DNA of 64,000 nucleotides, taken from JADKAV01 sp963704075. GTDB taxonomy: Bacteria; Actinomycetota; Actinomycetes; S36-B12; UBA10799. A program made the translations under genes and the position numbers. Shown one piece after another: positions 16,835-26,203 of the stretch. Positions within the stretch are counted from its first letter, which is position 1. Each line of letters begins with the position of its first letter. Location: assembly GCA_963704075.1 (NCBI GenBank), contig CAVPGV010000002.1, positions 1 to 64,000 on the forward strand. The letters are read 5' to 3'. The notes under the pieces were generated by a model. That model saw only the letters and a list, made by a program, of their open reading frames with translations, made no database searches and was not told where the DNA came from.

Positions 16835-19081
16835 ATGGATCACATGACTATCCGCCTCATCATCGGATTGCTTCTCGTCATCGCGGTGGTGGCGCTGGCC
16901 GGCAAACGGGTTCTCACCCTTTTCAAACTGATCACCTCGGGGCAGAAGACGGTGGACCGGCCCGAGAGCCGACCCGCCGCCCTGGAGACCCAGGCGACCG
17001 AAGTGCTCGGGCAGAAGAAGCTGCTCCAGTGGACCGTGCCCGGAGTCGCGCACGTGTTCGCCATGTGGGGCTTCATCGTGCTGATCCTCACGATCATCGA
17101 GACGTTCGGCGCGGTCTTCTTCGCCCAGGACTTCGCCATTCCGGTCATCGGACGCTGGCCGATCATCGGCTTCATCGAGGACCTGTTCATCGTGCTGGTC
17201 CTCGTGGGCCTGGCGATCTTCGCCGTGATCCGGCTGCGGACCCAGCCCGAGAAACAAGGCCGCTACTCCCGGTTCTTCGGCTCCCACACGGGCGCCGCAT
17301 GGTTCACCCTGTTCATGATCTTCAACGTCATCTGGACGCTGCTGGTCTACCGCGGCGCGCAGTACAACGTCGCCGAGTACACCCTCGAAGAGGGCGAGTA
17401 CATCCAAGCCTTCCCGTTCCACGCCTCGGGCGGGGCGTTCGCCAGCGAGTGGGTGGCGGCGCTGCTCTACCCGCTGGGCCTGCAGGCCAACGAAGTCATC
17501 GAGACCGCCTTCCTGCTGATCAACCTCGCCGTGGTCTTCGGATTCCTGGTCTTCGTGCTGAACAGCAAGCACCTGCACATCTTCCTGGCCCCGATCAACG
17601 TCGGTGCCTCGCGCCGGCCGAACGCGCTCGGACCGCTGCTGCCGATGTACTCGGGCACCGAGAAGATCGACTTCGAGGACCCGGCCGATGACGCGATCTT
17701 CGGTCGCGGCCGTATCGAGGACTTCACGTGGAAGGGCATGCTCGACATGGCCACCTGCACCGAGTGTGGTCGGTGCCAGAGCCAGTGCCCCGCATGGAAC
17801 ACCGAGAAGCCGCTGAGCCCGAAGCTCATGATCATGGACCTGCGTGACCACCTGTTCGCTTCGGCTCCCTACCTGCTGGCCACCGCCGGCGCGGGCAAGC
17901 CCGACGAGATGGGTGAGCGCAACGAAGAGGTCCTGGCCAAGGTGGGCGACAAGGTCGCCGCCGAGATCCAGCGGCCCCTGGTCGGACCGCGTGAGGACGA
18001 CCCCCGACGCGAGACCGACGGTTACGACCCCAAGGGCCACCGCAGCCACGAGGGCCCGGTCATCGACACCGACGCCCTGTGGTCGTGCACCACCTGCGGT
18101 GCCTGCGTCGAGCAGTGCCCGGTGGACATCGAGCACATCGATCACTTCGTCGACATGCGCCGAAACCAGGTCATGATCGAGTCGGAGTTCCCGGCCGAAC
18201 TCGGTGGTCTGTTCAAGAACGTCGAGCAGAAGGGCAACCCGTGGGGCATGAACGCGTCCCTGCGCAACGCCTGGATCGAAGAGGTCGACTTCGAGGTGCC
18301 GGTGTTCGGGGCCAACGGCGAGGAGGAGATCCCCGCGGACGTGGAGTACCTGTTCTGGGTCGGTTGCGCCGGTGCGTACGAGGACCGCGCGAAGGCCACC
18401 ACCAAGGCGGTCGCCGAACTGCTCAACACCGCCGGCGTCAAGTACTTGGTCCTCGGTGACGGCGAGACGTGCACCGGTGACCCCGTGCGCCGGGCGGGTA
18501 ACGAATTCCTGTTCCAGATGCAGGCCATGCAGAACGTCGAGATGCTCAACGAGATCAAGGCGCGCAAGATCGTCGTGACCTGCCCGCACTGCCTCAACAC
18601 CATCGGCCGGGAATACCCGCAGGTCGGCGGCGAGTACGAGGTCGTGCACCACACCCAGCTGCTCGCGCAACTGGTCGACGACGGCCGACTGACCCCGGTC
18701 AAGCACGTCGACGAGAAGGTCACGTACCACGACCCGTGCTACCTCGGCCGGCACAACAAGATCTACGTGCCGCCGCGGGAACTGGTGGCGGGCGTGCCGG
18801 GAGTCACCCTGGTCGAGATGGAGCGCAACGCGGAGAAGAGTTTCTGCTGCGGAGCCGGTGGGGCGCGCATGTGGATGGAGGAGACACTCGGCAGCCGGGT
18901 GAACCTCAACCGCACCGACGAAGCGCTGGGTACCGGAGCGACCACGGTCGCTGTGGGCTGCCCCTTCTGCAACGTCATGATCACCGACGGAGTCACCGCG
19001 CGGCAGTCGGAGGGCGCGGCCGGCGAGAACGTCCAGGTCAAGGACGTGGCGGTCATGCTCCTGGACTCGGTGAAGAACTGA
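16835..19081 (+). CDS. Membrane Fe-S oxidoreductase, EtfD/Rv0338c-like (heterodisulfide-reductase type)
   Basis: 748 residues, ATG with GGGAGG upstream. Residues 1-250 form a nitrate-reductase-gamma-like membrane domain of about five TM helices. Two 4Fe-4S motifs follow (CTECGRCQSQCP near 308, CTTCGACVEQCP near 418). Two CCG-type cysteine domains come next (VGCAGAY..., CPHCLN, CCGAGGARMWMEE and VGCPFCNVM). This is the architecture of the mycobacterial Rv0338c/EtfD, which passes electrons from ETF and acyl-CoA dehydrogenases to quinone in fatty-acid oxidation. That role is inferred by homology; etfAB are not in the window. Confidence 0.9.
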   Translation: MDHMTIRLIIGLLLVIAVVALAGKRVLTLFKLITSGQKTVDRPESRPAALETQATEVLGQKKLLQWTVPGVAHVFAMWGFIVLILTIIETFGAVFFAQDFAIPVIGRWPIIGFIEDLFIVLVLVGLAIFAVIRLRTQPEKQGRYSRFFGSHTGAAWFTLFMIFNVIWTLLVYRGAQYNVAEYTLEEGEYIQAFPFHASGGAFASEWVAALLYPLGLQANEVIETAFLLINLAVVFGFLVFVLNSKHLHIFLAPINVGASRRPNALGPLLPMYSGTEKIDFEDPADDAIFGRGRIEDFTWKGMLDMATCTECGRCQSQCPAWNTEKPLSPKLMIMDLRDHLFASAPYLLATAGAGKPDEMGERNEEVLAKVGDKVAAEIQRPLVGPREDDPRRETDGYDPKGHRSHEGPVIDTDALWSCTTCGACVEQCPVDIEHIDHFVDMRRNQVMIESEFPAELGGLFKNVEQKGNPWGMNASLRNAWIEEVDFEVPVFGANGEEEIPADVEYLFWVGCAGAYEDRAKATTKAVAELLNTAGVKYLVLGDGETCTGDPVRRAGNEFLFQMQAMQNVEMLNEIKARKIVVTCPHCLNTIGREYPQVGGEYEVVHHTQLLAQLVDDGRLTPVKHVDEKVTYHDPCYLGRHNKIYVPPRELVAGVPGVTLVEMERNAEKSFCCGAGGARMWMEETLGSRVNLNRTDEALGTGATTVAVGCPFCNVMITDGVTARQSEGAAGENVQVKDVAVMLLDSVKN

Positions 19082-19102
19082 GAGCGGCGTAGAATCCCGA
19101 TC

Positions 19103-19336
19103 ATGAGCATGCGTGTGGAGTCAGCCGACCGATCCTGGACCGTTACCAAAGTGGTGGCCGTCGTCGTGGCGCTGCTTTCAGCCGGCTACATGCTCCCGTG
19201 GGCGATCGCCGCGGTCCGCGACGTGCCGCACTGGTCGGTGTTCTGGGTCAACCTGCTGCTCGGGTGGACCATCGTCGGCTGGATCGTCGCGCTGGTGATG
19301 TCTCTGCGCGCACAGCGCCAGATCATCACCGGCTAG
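19103..19336 (+). CDS. Small two-TM membrane protein of the superinfection-immunity family
   Basis: 77 residues with two TM segments: VVAVVVALLSAGYMLPWAI and WVNLLLGWTIVGWIVALV. The signature NLLLGWTIVGWIVAL matches the family named after the phage T4 Imm protein, which is common on bacterial chromosomes. It follows the EtfD-like gene by 21 bases on the same strand. Despite the family name nothing phage-like is nearby. Function in chromosomes is not established. Confidence 0.75.
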   Translation: MSMRVESADRSWTVTKVVAVVVALLSAGYMLPWAIAAVRDVPHWSVFWVNLLLGWTIVGWIVALVMSLRAQRQIITG

Positions 19337-19341
19337 CCGCA

Positions 19342-19367
19342 GGGTTTGAACGCTCAGGGTTCAACCC
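19342..19367. terminator. Terminator hairpin between convergent genes
   Basis: GGGTTTGAAC and GTTCAACCC pair with one bulged base around a 7-base loop. Followed by CTTGACGTT rather than a T run. Separates the small membrane protein from the GGDEF-EAL gene. Confidence 0.5.
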
Positions 19368-19374
19368 TTGACGT

Positions 19375-21512
19375 TCACAGCGAGGAAACGGACGACTCCA
19401 GGAACGCCTCGATGGGGCCCGGCTCGCAGTACCGGTAGCCCTGCACGTAACGCACTCCCAACAGGGTGACCACCTGGGCCTCGGCAGGGGTCTCCACACC
19501 TTCTGCCACCACGTCACAGTTCAGGGACGCGGCGACACTGGTCGCCGCCGTGAGGAACGCCACCCCGCCCTCGGTCTCGCTGCCGGCCCTCCGCACGAGG
19601 CTCCGGTCGATCTTGAGCAGGGACGGGTGCAGCCGCTCGAGGCGCGTGAAGTTGGAGAAACCCGCGCCGAAGTCGTCGATGGCGATCCGCATCCCCGCCT
19701 CCCGCAGGCGGGTGAGATTCGCGGCTGCCTCAGAGTTCTCCTGCAACTCCAACGACTCGGTGATCTCGATGACCAATTGACCCGGTCGGCGCGTGAGTTC
19801 GCTGTCCAGCAACTCCTCGATGAGAGGACCATCGGCCAGTTCCCGCACCGAGAGATTGACGCACACGAAGAAGTCAGGGCCGTGGTGGTCCAGCCATCGC
19901 GGCAGCTCCCTGGCGAGTTGACGCAGCACGATCCTGCCCAGACTGATGATCTGCCCGGACTCCTCGGCGAACGGCACGAACTCCCCGGCAGGCAGGGCGA
20001 CGCCCTCGCGCAGCCAGCGCGCCAGCACCTCGACGCCTGCCATGCGCTGCCCATCCGCCTCGTAGATCGGCTGGTAGTACAGACAGAACTCTCCTTTGCG
20101 CAACGCGCCGGTCAACTCGTGCCGCAGGCGCGCTTTGGCCACCGCCTCGGTTCCGATGGAGGCGTTGAAGCGCTCGTAGCGGTCTCCTCCCCGACCCTTC
20201 GCCGCGTACATCGCCAGGTCCGCGCACAGCAGTAAGTCCTCGGCGCGGGTGGCGTCCTTGGGCGCGAGGGCGATCCCGATCGCGGCACTGACATGGACCA
20301 GCAGGTCGTCGCAGCGGATGGGCTCTCGCACGCTGGCCAACAGCCGGTCGGCGATCGCATCGACCCGCGTCGGCTGCACATCGTCACACAGCAGCACCCC
20401 GAACTCGTCGCCGCCCAGCCGTCCGACGTGGTCGCCCACGCGGACCTGGTGCGACAAGCCGATCGTGCGATCTCTCGCAACACGCGGTCGCCGATCTGGT
20501 GGCCGAGTTGGTCGTTGATCCCCTTGAAGCCGTCGAGGTCGATCCACAGCATCGCGACTTCGCCGTTGGTCTGGCGCACCCGCGCGATCTCGCGGTGCAT
20601 CGTGTCCAGCAGACTGATCCGCGACTCAGCGCCGGTGAGCGAGTCGAAGGCCGCGAGCTCGGAGTTGGCCCGCTCCACCCGCGACAGGTTCCAGATGAGC
20701 GCCATCAACAGCGCAGCCACCGCGATCAACCACATGAGGCGGCCCATGTACCAACCGGTGGTGTACTGACCCGAGGTGCCGAGGTTGACCACCGCCTCGC
20801 CGAGCACCAGGAACATGAGCGCGACCAGCCATATGCCGATCAACGAACCGTTGCGGGCGCAGTACACCGTGACTGCCAGGCAGATCAGGCTCAGCACCAC
20901 CAGCAAGGCGTCCAGGAACCGGCTGTACGTCGTGGTGAGGCCGGCCGCAGTCAGAACGTCCGGCAGGAGATCGCTGCCGAACGTCACCAGCAAGAGCGTT
21001 GCCGCGGTACCCGCCAGCGTCATCAGCAGACCAGCGGCCAATTGAGCCCTGGACACCCCGGGCCGCCGGTGCGATCGCTGGTCGGCATAGAGCAGGTAGG
21101 CAGACAGCGCGACACCGATCGGAAACGCGAAGTGCCATGCGTAGAACAGGTTGGCGGCACTCTGCGGGCCGCCCCAGACGCGCTCTTCGGCCATCACCGC
21201 GCCAGCGAAGTACATGGGGAAGAACAGCAGCACCAAACACATGTACAAGAACGTGCCGCCGATCATCAGGTACCCGCGTCGGCCGGTGCTGCGGGCGTGG
21301 TTGACCATGAGCAGGGCGGTCACCGCGCTGACGAACCCCGCGACCAGCGCGTGCGCCAGGGCGAACGAGGGCAACGATCTGACCGGGACATCGGGACGCA
21401 GGAAGACAGCGGCAACCGTGCCGAAGTAGACGACCAGCAACACCGCCGCACCCACGCGCGTGCGCGTCGACAGCGGTCGCGGGCCGTCCAGGGATTGAAG
21501 CGCCTGCGCCAC
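19375..21512 (-). CDS. Membrane GGDEF-EAL cyclic-di-GMP protein, one frameshift as read
   Basis: About 710 residues when joined. From ATG 21512 come about nine TM helices (residues 1-270), then a diguanylate-cyclase domain that starts EVAMLWIDLDGFKGIND. Around 20475 one missing base moves the frame. The second frame continues with the intact active loop GRLGGDEFGVLL and then an EAL domain: EVLARW in place of EAL, FVCVNLS, VIEITES, IAIDDFGAGFSN, KIDRSLV, VVAEGVETPAEA. The catalytic acidic residues look complete, so both synthesis and breakdown of c-di-GMP are possible. The EVL variant of the signature retains the metal-ligand glutamate. Confidence 0.85.
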
Positions 21513-21625
21513 TACTCCAGGCTAGGGGTCGGCGCTACGGCATTCTCGCCAGACGCTCTTGGGGGACCGCTTGGGTCCAGTGCGGTCGGCGGCGCATCGC
21601 GGAACAGTGCCCGGTACAGGCAGGT

Positions 21626-21656
21626 GCTGGGTCGTGGCAAGGCCACAGGACCCAGC
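21626..21656 (-). terminator. Strong hairpin downstream of cysNC
   Basis: Arms GCTGGGTC and GACCCAGC enclose an inner stem GTGGC/GCCAC with loop AAG and a 2-base bulge. It lies about 50 bases past the cysNC stop, the likely end of the sulfate-activation transcript. No T run. Confidence 0.5.
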
Positions 21657-21704
21657 CGCGCACCACTACGGGCGTTGCCCAGAGTCACCAGCCACCCGCC
21701 GGGT

Positions 21705-23549
21705 TCACTCGGCGGCATCGGGCAGCAGAACCTCGAGTACCTTGCTGACATTGGCGTCGACGTCCTCGGTTCCGAGCAGATGCAGCTCGGCGCTCTCGGG
21801 ATCCTCGTACTGCTGACCCACACCGGTGAGGTTCGGCAGGTTGCCCGCCTTCGACTTGGCGTAAAGGCCCTTGGTGTCGCGTTCCATGGCCACCTCGATG
21901 GGAGTGTCCACCCACGCCTCGACGAAATCACCCGCGTCGAACAGCGAACGGGCGGTCTGCCGGTCCGCGCGGAACGGCGACACGAGCGCAACGATGACCA
22001 CGACCCCCGCGTCGTACATGAGCCGGGCGACCTCGGCGACCCGTCGTACGTTCTCGGCCCGGTCCTCCGGTGTGAAACCGAGGTCCTTGTTCAAGCCGCT
22101 GCGCAGGTTGTCGCCGTCCAGCACGAAGGAACGGATTCCCAGCGAGTGCAGGCGTCGTTCGACGGCGTCGGCGATGGTGGACTTGCCCGACCCGGAGAAT
22201 CCGGTCAGCCATAGCACCTTCGCCGGGTGACCGTTGAGGATCTGCCGGGCCTCCCGGTCCACCTCGAAGTGGTGCGGAACCACGTTGGTGGCCCGGCGCA
22301 GTGCGAAGCGGGTCAGGCCGGCCGCCAGCGTCTCCCCGGTCATCCGGTCGACGAGGATGAAACCGCCGGTCTCTCGGGAGTCGGTGTAGGACTCCAGGGC
22401 AACCGGCCGGGACGTCGCGATCTCGACGCGGCCGACGTCGTTGATCTCCAGGATCCGGGCAGCCATGGTGTTGCCATTCGTCACGTCCAGCCGGTGGCGG
22501 ACGTTGGTCACGGTCGCCGGAACCTCCAGCGGTCCGCAGCGCAAGGTGTATGAACGGCCGTGGGCCAGTTGCTGGTCGCTCATCCAGACGATGTCGGCGG
22601 AGTACCGGTCGGCCAGTTGTGGCGCTTTGCCGGTGACCAGCAGGTCCGAACGCGCGATGTCGATGTCTTTGTCGAGTTCGATCGTGACGGACTCGCCGGG
22701 GATCGCCTGCTCAGGCTCGGTTGGTTCGGTGCCGTTGAGCCCGTGCAGTTTGACGATGGTGGCCTGCTGCCCGGACTGCGCGACGGTGATCCTCTGACCG
22801 GCCCGCACCGCTCCGGCTGCGACAAGTCCACCGTAGCCGCGGAAATGCTTGCCACGGATGATCGTCTGCACGGGCAGCCGGACGTCGCCGGAGGGATCTT
22901 CAAGGATGTCGGCGGCATCGAGAGCGTCGAGCAGCGTGGGACCGTGGTACCAGGGTGTGTTCGGCGAGTGCGCGAGGACGTTGTCGCCGACCAGCGCGGA
23001 CACCGGCACCGGGATGACCGACTGGATCTCCATGCGGCGTGCGGTGTCCGAGACCTCGGCGACCAATTCGTTGTAGATGCCCTGGTCGTATCCGACCCCG
23101 TCGAGTTTGTTGACGGCCAGGACCACGTGACGTACACCCATGAGACCGCACACCGTCAGGTGGCGGTGGGTCTGCCGTTTCGTGCCACGCATGGCGTCGA
23201 TCAGCAGGATTCCCACGTCCGCGGTCGATGCCGCCACGGCCATGTTGCGGGTGTACTGCTCATGCCCGGGGGCGTCGGCGAGGATCGCGCGGCGGCGACT
23301 GGGCAGCATGAGGTGCCGGTAGGCCACGTCGATCGTGATGCCCTGTTCACGCTCGGCTTCCAGACCGTCGGTCACCAGGCTGTAGTCGATCTCGCCCAGC
23401 GGAATGGTCGACCCGGGCCGGCGGGTGAACCGAGCGGCCTCCAGTTGGTCCTCCGGAATCGAGCCGGTCTCCGACAGCAGTCTGCCCAGGAGCGTGCTCT
23501 TGCCGTCATCGACCGAACCACAGACGACAACTCTGATCAGAGCCTTCAT
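21705..23549 (-). CDS. cysNC: Bifunctional sulfate adenylyltransferase GTPase subunit / APS kinase (CysN-CysC)
   Basis: 614 residues. The N-terminal CysN part (about 1-430) is an EF-Tu-like GTPase with GSVDDGKST, DAPGHEQY and NKLD motifs. The C-terminal part (from about 443) is APS kinase with P-loop GFSGSGKST, DGDNLRSGL and SPFRADR. CysN hydrolyses GTP to drive ATP sulfurylase with CysD; CysC phosphorylates APS to PAPS. The fused form is common in actinomycetes (CysNC of Mycobacterium). The ATG overlaps the cysD stop by one base (TGATG), so the two are coupled. Confidence 0.95.
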   Translation of the reverse strand: MKALIRVVVCGSVDDGKSTLLGRLLSETGSIPEDQLEAARFTRRPGSTIPLGEIDYSLVTDGLEAEREQGITIDVAYRHLMLPSRRRAILADAPGHEQYTRNMAVAASTADVGILLIDAMRGTKRQTHRHLTVCGLMGVRHVVLAVNKLDGVGYDQGIYNELVAEVSDTARRMEIQSVIPVPVSALVGDNVLAHSPNTPWYHGPTLLDALDAADILEDPSGDVRLPVQTIIRGKHFRGYGGLVAAGAVRAGQRITVAQSGQQATIVKLHGLNGTEPTEPEQAIPGESVTIELDKDIDIARSDLLVTGKAPQLADRYSADIVWMSDQQLAHGRSYTLRCGPLEVPATVTNVRHRLDVTNGNTMAARILEINDVGRVEIATSRPVALESYTDSRETGGFILVDRMTGETLAAGLTRFALRRATNVVPHHFEVDREARQILNGHPAKVLWLTGFSGSGKSTIADAVERRLHSLGIRSFVLDGDNLRSGLNKDLGFTPEDRAENVRRVAEVARLMYDAGVVVIVALVSPFRADRQTARSLFDAGDFVEAWVDTPIEVAMERDTKGLYAKSKAGNLPNLTGVGQQYEDPESAELHLLGTEDVDANVSKVLEVLLPDAAE

Positions 23550-24463
23550 CAGAAGTAACCCTCCGCCTTCTTGCGCTCCATGGACTGGGCCCCTTCGCCG
23601 TCAATGAGGCGCCCCGCACGTTCGGACTGACGGTTCACCTCGATGTCGCGGATGATGTCGTACACGTTCGCCGCTTCGCCTTCGACCGCGCCAGAGAGCG
23701 GGTAGTCGCCCAACGAGCGGAAGCGCACCCGCCGCATCTCGGGCTGCTCGCCCGCTTCGAACTCCATGCGGTCGTCATCGACCATGATCCAGGTCCCCTG
23801 GCGCTTGACCACCGGGCGCTCCTGGGTGAAGTACAGCGGAACCACCTCGAGGCTTTCGCGCGCCACATAGCGCCACACATCCAGTTCCGACCAGTTCGAC
23901 AGCGGGAACACTCGCATGGTCTGGCCGTCGGTGAGGGCGTTGTTCACGGTGTGCCAGAACTCGGGGCGCTGATTGCGCGGTTCCCACCGGTGACCGGCCT
24001 CGCGCAGGCTGAAGATGCGCTCCTTGGCCCGCGAGCGTTCCTCGTCGCGCCGGGCGCCGCCGACGGCGATGTCGAACTGCCCCTCGTCCAGGGCCGCCCG
24101 CAACGCCACCGTCTTCATGATCCGGGTGAACTCCTGGGCGCCGTGGCTGAACGGTGTCACGTTCGCATCGCGCGCCTCCTGGTTGGTGGCCAGTCGCAGA
24201 TCCAGGTCGAGTTCCTTGGCCGTGCGGTCGCGCAGTTCGTACATCGCGCGGAACTTCCAGCCGGTGTCGATGTGCATGACCGGGAACGGGATCGGGCCGG
24301 GGTGGAAGGCCTTGCGTGCCAGGTGCAGCAGGACCGTGGAGTCCTTGCCGATGCTGTAGAGCAGAACGGGGCGCTCGAAGGCGGCGGCCGTCTCCCGGAA
24401 GACCCAGATGGCTTCGGCCTCCAGGGCGTCGAGCACCCGGGAGGTCTCGTGGTCAATCGACAT
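23549..24463 (-). CDS. cysD: Sulfate adenylyltransferase subunit 2 (CysD)
   Basis: 304 residues, PP-loop ATP pyrophosphatase fold: LLYSIGKDSTVLLHLARKAF at the N-terminus, MHIDTGWKFRAMYELRD, GGARRDEERSRAKERIFS and FPLSNWSELDVWRY. It makes APS from sulfate and ATP with CysN. It starts the cysD-cysNC unit; the gap to dcd upstream is 162 bases, so a separate promoter is likely. No sulfate transporter or reductase is in the window, and PAPS may also serve sulfation. Confidence 0.95.
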   Translation of the reverse strand: MSIDHETSRVLDALEAEAIWVFRETAAAFERPVLLYSIGKDSTVLLHLARKAFHPGPIPFPVMHIDTGWKFRAMYELRDRTAKELDLDLRLATNQEARDANVTPFSHGAQEFTRIMKTVALRAALDEGQFDIAVGGARRDEERSRAKERIFSLREAGHRWEPRNQRPEFWHTVNNALTDGQTMRVFPLSNWSELDVWRYVARESLEVVPLYFTQERPVVKRQGTWIMVDDDRMEFEAGEQPEMRRVRFRSLGDYPLSGAVEGEAANVYDIIRDIEVNRQSERAGRLIDGEGAQSMERKKAEGYF

Positions 24464-24515
24464 GTGGCTGATCTCGTCCTTCGTCGTCGTGCGCAGTCAG
24501 GAGGGTGCGGACTAC

Positions 24516-24527
24516 GCGGACGTCCGC
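24516..24527. promoter_or_regulatory. Perfect palindrome upstream of cysD
   Basis: GCGGACGTCCGC, a 12-base perfect palindrome, sits about 53 bases before the cysD start in the dcd-cysD gap. Possible operator; a GC-rich palindrome can occur by chance in this genome, so support is modest. Confidence 0.3.
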
Positions 24528-24625
24528 CGACCCACTGCTGCTGGCATGATTCTCAGGCGGTGATCGTAGCCACCGCTCCTTCCAGCATAACTTGACCGAA
24601 CCGAACTTCTGGTGATCGGCGCTGT

Positions 24626-25204
24626 TCAGCCGATCTCGGAGCGGTGGAAGTTCAGGTACGACCGACTCGGGGTCGGCCCGCGTTGCCCCTGGTAGCGCGA
24701 TCCGTACATCTGCGACCCATAGGGGTGTTCGGCGGGGGACTCCAGGCGGAACAAGCACAACTGCCCGATCTTCATGCCCGGCCAGAGCTTGATGGGAAGG
24801 GTTGCGACGTTCGACAGTTCCAGCGTCACGTGCCCGGAGAAGCCGGGGTCGATGAATCCGGCTGTCGAGTGCGTCAAGAGGCCGAGCCGGCCCAGGGACG
24901 ATTTCCCCTCCAGCCGCCCCGCGATGTCGTCCGGAAGTGTGATCACTTCGTAGGTGGAGGCCAGCACGAACTCCCCGGGATGCAGGATGAACGGCTCGTC
25001 CGGTACCGACTCCACCATCCTGGTCAGCTCGGACTGCTCCGCCGACGGGTCGATGTACGGGTAACGGTGGTTCTCGAAGACGCGGAAGAAGCGGTCGAGG
25101 CGCACGTCGATGCTCGACGGCTGGACCATACCCGCGTCGTACGGTTCGACCTGGACCCGCCCGACATCGATCTCCCTGCGGATACCACCGTCACTGAGCA
25201 GCAC
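24626..25204 (-). CDS. dcd: dCTP deaminase (Dcd)
   Basis: 192 residues, GTG start at 25204 overlapping the TAG of the upstream lipoprotein gene by one base. Conserved blocks: LLSDGGIRREI at the start, PSSIDVRLDRFFRVF, the active-site EGKSSLGRLGL and the catalytic glutamate region AGFIDPGFSGHVTLELSN, then KIGQLCLF. Length fits the mycobacterial-type bifunctional dCTP deaminase/dUTPase, which yields dUMP directly. Whether this copy is bifunctional is not provable from the motifs alone. Confidence 0.93.
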   Translation of the reverse strand: MLLSDGGIRREIDVGRVQVEPYDAGMVQPSSIDVRLDRFFRVFENHRYPYIDPSAEQSELTRMVESVPDEPFILHPGEFVLASTYEVITLPDDIAGRLEGKSSLGRLGLLTHSTAGFIDPGFSGHVTLELSNVATLPIKLWPGMKIGQLCLFRLESPAEHPYGSQMYGSRYQGQRGPTPSRSYLNFHRSEIG

Positions 25205-25659
25205 TAGCTGCAGCCCAACGAGGAGTTCAACTCCTGATAGCTGCTCTGCAGGTCCTGGATCGCTGCGGCCTCCTGCTGGGCCACATCTTGAAGGCTGCTG
25301 TCCCCATCGAGGCCGGACAGATCCTCCTTGATCTGCATCTGCGCTTGACTGAACTCTTCCTGGGCCGTCAGTACCTGCTCGTCGACGGCCTCACCCAGGT
25401 TCTGAATCTCGGACTCGACCGTGTCGTACGCCGACTGGATCTGGTTGATCGACTCCTGTGCTTGGCCCACAGTCACATCGCCGGTGCCGGTCACGCCGTC
25501 ACCGAGGCCCTGGATGGTGGCCCCGAGTCCTTCGAGCGACAAGCACACCGCAGCGTTGGCGTTCTCGGTATTCTGCTCCGCCTCAGTTTCTGACGAACAA
25601 CCGGCGGTGAGCAGGCCAACTCCGAGAACAGCAGCGGCAAGCAGAACAGATCGACGCAC
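25204..25659 (-). CDS. Predicted coiled-coil lipoprotein
   Basis: 151 residues. Signal MRRSVLLAAAVLGVGLLTAGC ends at a lipobox cysteine. The mature part is acidic and Gln-rich with heptad-like helices (IQSAYDTVESEIQNLGEAVDEQ, then EFSQAQMQIKEDL, in separate runs) and a conserved-looking pair of cysteines at NAAVCLSLEG and SSLGCS, possibly a disulfide. Its stop overlaps the dcd start by one base. I do not recognise a family. Confidence 0.7.
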   Translation of the reverse strand: MRRSVLLAAAVLGVGLLTAGCSSETEAEQNTENANAAVCLSLEGLGATIQGLGDGVTGTGDVTVGQAQESINQIQSAYDTVESEIQNLGEAVDEQVLTAQEEFSQAQMQIKEDLSGLDGDSSLQDVAQQEAAAIQDLQSSYQELNSSLGCS

Positions 25660-25738
25660 AGTGGCCTCCCTCGATGATTCCCGATGACCACTCTAGGGCT
25701 GCCGGGTCCTCGCCGGTGGACCTTCACCGCAGCTCGTG

Positions 25739-26203
25739 TCAGACTGCCCGATCGCCGGTCCCCAGACCGGCTCGAACGATCAGTGCGGCCTCCGGTGCGA
25801 CGGCGTTCTCGAGCAGCCCCAGATAGACCTCCTGGAAGTCACGGCCGTGTCCGGTCGCGGCGTGTTCGTGCCACGCCACGTGGTGGGCGTATTCGTGCAG
25901 CACCACCACCTCCCGCATCGCCCACCCGCGTTCACCGATCCCGTCCGGGATGGCGATCGTGTCGTCGGACCAGTGGGCCTTCCTGTGGCCCTTGCGCAGG
26001 CGCACCCGGGGCTCGGGAGTCTGCGGGTGACCCCAAGGTCTTCGCCGGACCTCGCGCAGATAGCGACGCACGCCCTCCAGATCGCCGAAGCGGCGTTCCA
26101 CCGGCAGGGTCAACGAACTCCCCAGGAACTGCACCGTGCCCCCGTTGTCCAACATGAACAGCAGGGAGTTCTCCGCGTCGTACACCCGGCGGGTGTCGTT
26201 CAC
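25739..26203 (-). CDS. Putative zinc metallohydrolase (TIGR04338-like)
   Basis: 154 residues. A zinc-binding HExxH is present as VVVLHEYAHHVAWHEHAATGH, with a third ligand likely in the HAATGHG segment just after; the layout recalls SprT/gluzincin-like minimal proteases. A C-terminal helix follows (FQEVYLGLLENAV). Its ATG overlaps the stop of the DUF2786 gene upstream by ATGA, so the two form a coupled pair. This pair occurs in actinomycetes, but I know of no experimental role. Confidence 0.75.
   Translation of the reverse strand: MNDTRRVYDAENSLLFMLDNGGTVQFLGSSLTLPVERRFGDLEGVRRYLREVRRRPWGHPQTPEPRVRLRKGHRKAHWSDDTIAIPDGIGERGWAMREVVVLHEYAHHVAWHEHAATGHGRDFQEVYLGLLENAVAPEAALIVRAGLGTGDRAV

Noticed and set aside
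16754..18754. 666-codon open frame antisense to the EtfD-like gene
   Set aside because: The plus-strand protein has all its Fe-S motifs; the antisense product is low-complexity Val/Asp/Arg/Gly sequence.
19103..19336. Prophage, because of the superinfection-immunity family
   Set aside because: No integrase, capsid, terminase or att repeat nearby; the family is common on chromosomes.
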